Shown: piece by piece, positions 16,713 to 17,020 of the stretch
How positions within the stretch are numbered: position 1 is the first letter of the stretch
How the letters are laid out: each line of letters opens with the position of its first letter
Source: Candidatus Merdenecus merdavium
Lineage (GTDB): Bacteria; Bacillota; Clostridia; Lachnospirales; Lachnospiraceae
Assembly: GCA_018715425.1 (NCBI GenBank)
Contig: DVLR01000387.1
Coordinates: forward strand, 1-17,020
Direction: 5' to 3'
Length of the DNA stretch: 17,020 nucleotides
The notes under the pieces: generated by a model
Seen by the model: the letters and a program-made list of their open reading frames with translations, nothing else
Database searches by the model: none
Told to the model about the DNA's origin: nothing
Position numbers and translations under genes: made by a program

Positions 16713-16741
16713 ATAGTATCACATCAAGATATCCTTGTCCA
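16713..16741 (-). promoter_or_regulatory. Putative promoter of the ABC exporter
   Basis: On the minus strand TGGACA (16741-16736, five of six) and TACTAT (16718-16713, four of six) are 17 bases apart, with TGA before the -10 box (extended -10). The predicted start of transcription is near 16706, which excludes the ATG at 16705 unless the message is leaderless. Confidence 0.55.
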
Positions 16742-16773
16742 TTTCCATTCTATACATAAAAATGAAATTCCAC

Positions 16774-16826
16774 AAAAAATACCATAAATAGACAGCAGCA
16801 ATCGCGCCAGTACTATTTATGGTATT
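16774..16826 (-). terminator. Intrinsic terminator upstream of the ABC exporter
   Basis: A 14-base-pair perfect stem (16778-16791 with 16813-16826) closes a 21-base loop. On the minus strand it is directly followed by six T (16779-16774), a classical terminator for transcripts arriving from the right. The plus-strand side has only GTTTT. It would insulate the ABC exporter promoter from the upstream gene. Confidence 0.8.
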
Positions 16827-16915
16827 GTTTTGATATTGTTAGTATTCTTTTTGTTTCGTCTTCAACTACTTGGTTCTAATCCAAACCTGCATCTCACCTG
16901 GTTCTCTGTTGTTCC
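16827..16915 (-). other. Non-coding segment between two hairpins
   Basis: This 89-base stretch lies between the hairpin that follows the upstream gene and the strong terminator. I find no credible gene: the longest starts on the minus strand give only 8 to 11 codons (for example ATG CAG GTT TGG ATT AGA ACC AAG TAG). It holds a small inverted repeat (GGTT ... AACC) whose AACC is duplicated nearby, so two alternative pairings exist. It may be simply a long 3' untranslated region or a small RNA. Confidence 0.3.
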
Positions 16916-16954
16916 AAAGGGATTAAGGAAGCTTTTCGCCTCCTTAATCCCTTT
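16916..16954 (-). terminator. Hairpin directly after the right-edge gene, possible terminator
   Basis: Fourteen base pairs (16916-16929 with 16941-16954), a mismatch, then two more pairs around a TTTTC loop (16933-16937). It starts one base after the second of two TGA stop codons of the right-edge gene. On the minus strand only three T are at its foot, then GGAAC, so it may be a stability or processing hairpin with the real stop at 16774-16826. Confidence 0.5.
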
Positions 16955-16958
16955 ATCA

Positions 16959-17020
16959 TCATAGTGTAATAATAACCTCCTCTTGCTTAGGTGTGATTAA
17001 GATTCCTTCCTTTGTATTTA
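16959..17020 (-). CDS. C-terminal tail of an unidentified protein (partial)
   Basis: Only the last 19 residues are in the window: they read NTKEGILITPKQEEVIITL, ending in two consecutive TGA codons (16961-16956). The alternating hydrophobic pattern fits a final beta strand. The assignment as coding rests on the open frame, the protein-like composition and the hairpin placed right after the stop; the other two minus-strand frames stop within the same stretch. The family cannot be recognised from so little. Confidence 0.5.
   Translation of the reverse strand, partial: NTKEGILITPKQEEVIITL

Overview
The window is an ordinary, gene-dense chromosomal stretch of a low-GC (high thirties percent by eye) Gram-positive anaerobe. 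It is most probably a member of the Clostridia, and a Lachnospiraceae-like genome is my best guess. The reasons are the AddAB recombination nuclease with an iron-sulfur AddB, strong GGAGG-type ribosome binding sites with several GTG/TTG starts, TTGACA/TATAAT-type promoters often carrying an extended -10 TG, an Hsp33 of Gram-positive length, a butanol-dehydrogenase-type iron alcohol dehydrogenase and a stand-alone carbamate kinase. I see no phage, transposase, integrase, tRNA, rRNA or CRISPR array.

Layout, left to right. Positions 1-4508 (minus) hold addB-addA, separated by one base; addA runs off the left edge. A divergent promoter region (4509-4680) separates them from the only plus-strand gene, a small membrane-anchored protein (4681-5127) whose outer domain looks like an FMN-binding domain that has lost the flavin-attachment threonine. 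A bidirectional terminator (5106-5137) divides it from the convergent unit methyltransferase-hslO-nadE (8804 down to 5185, minus). Next come carbamate kinase (9942-9010) with its own promoter, a histidinol-phosphate aminotransferase homologue (11093-10038) with a purine-rich leader, and a class I/II aminotransferase (12430-11240). Upstream lie an iron-dependent alcohol dehydrogenase (13783-12617) and a DUF2156-type double-GNAT protein (14764-13853), probably one unit. Then come a lone ABC exporter half-transporter (16675-14927) and an intergenic stretch with two strong hairpins. Last is the C-terminal tail of another minus-strand gene (16959-17020).

Six or seven transcription units can be read from promoters and hairpins: ABC exporter; DUF2156-adh; aminotransferase-hisC; arcC (own promoter, possibly also read through from hisC); methyltransferase-hslO-nadE; addB-addA; and the plus-strand small gene. 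Apart from addAB, neighbouring genes do not form one pathway. The mix is DNA repair, NAD synthesis, redox chaperone, amino-acid transamination, ATP formation from carbamoyl phosphate, alcohol/aldehyde redox and export.

I do not see a clearly new multi-gene system. The most unusual items are the degenerate FMN-binding-like protein, the nearly C-free tetranucleotide-rich leader of hisC with two mini-ORFs, promoter-defined start corrections for the ABC exporter and the methyltransferase, and the hairpin-flanked segment at the right end.
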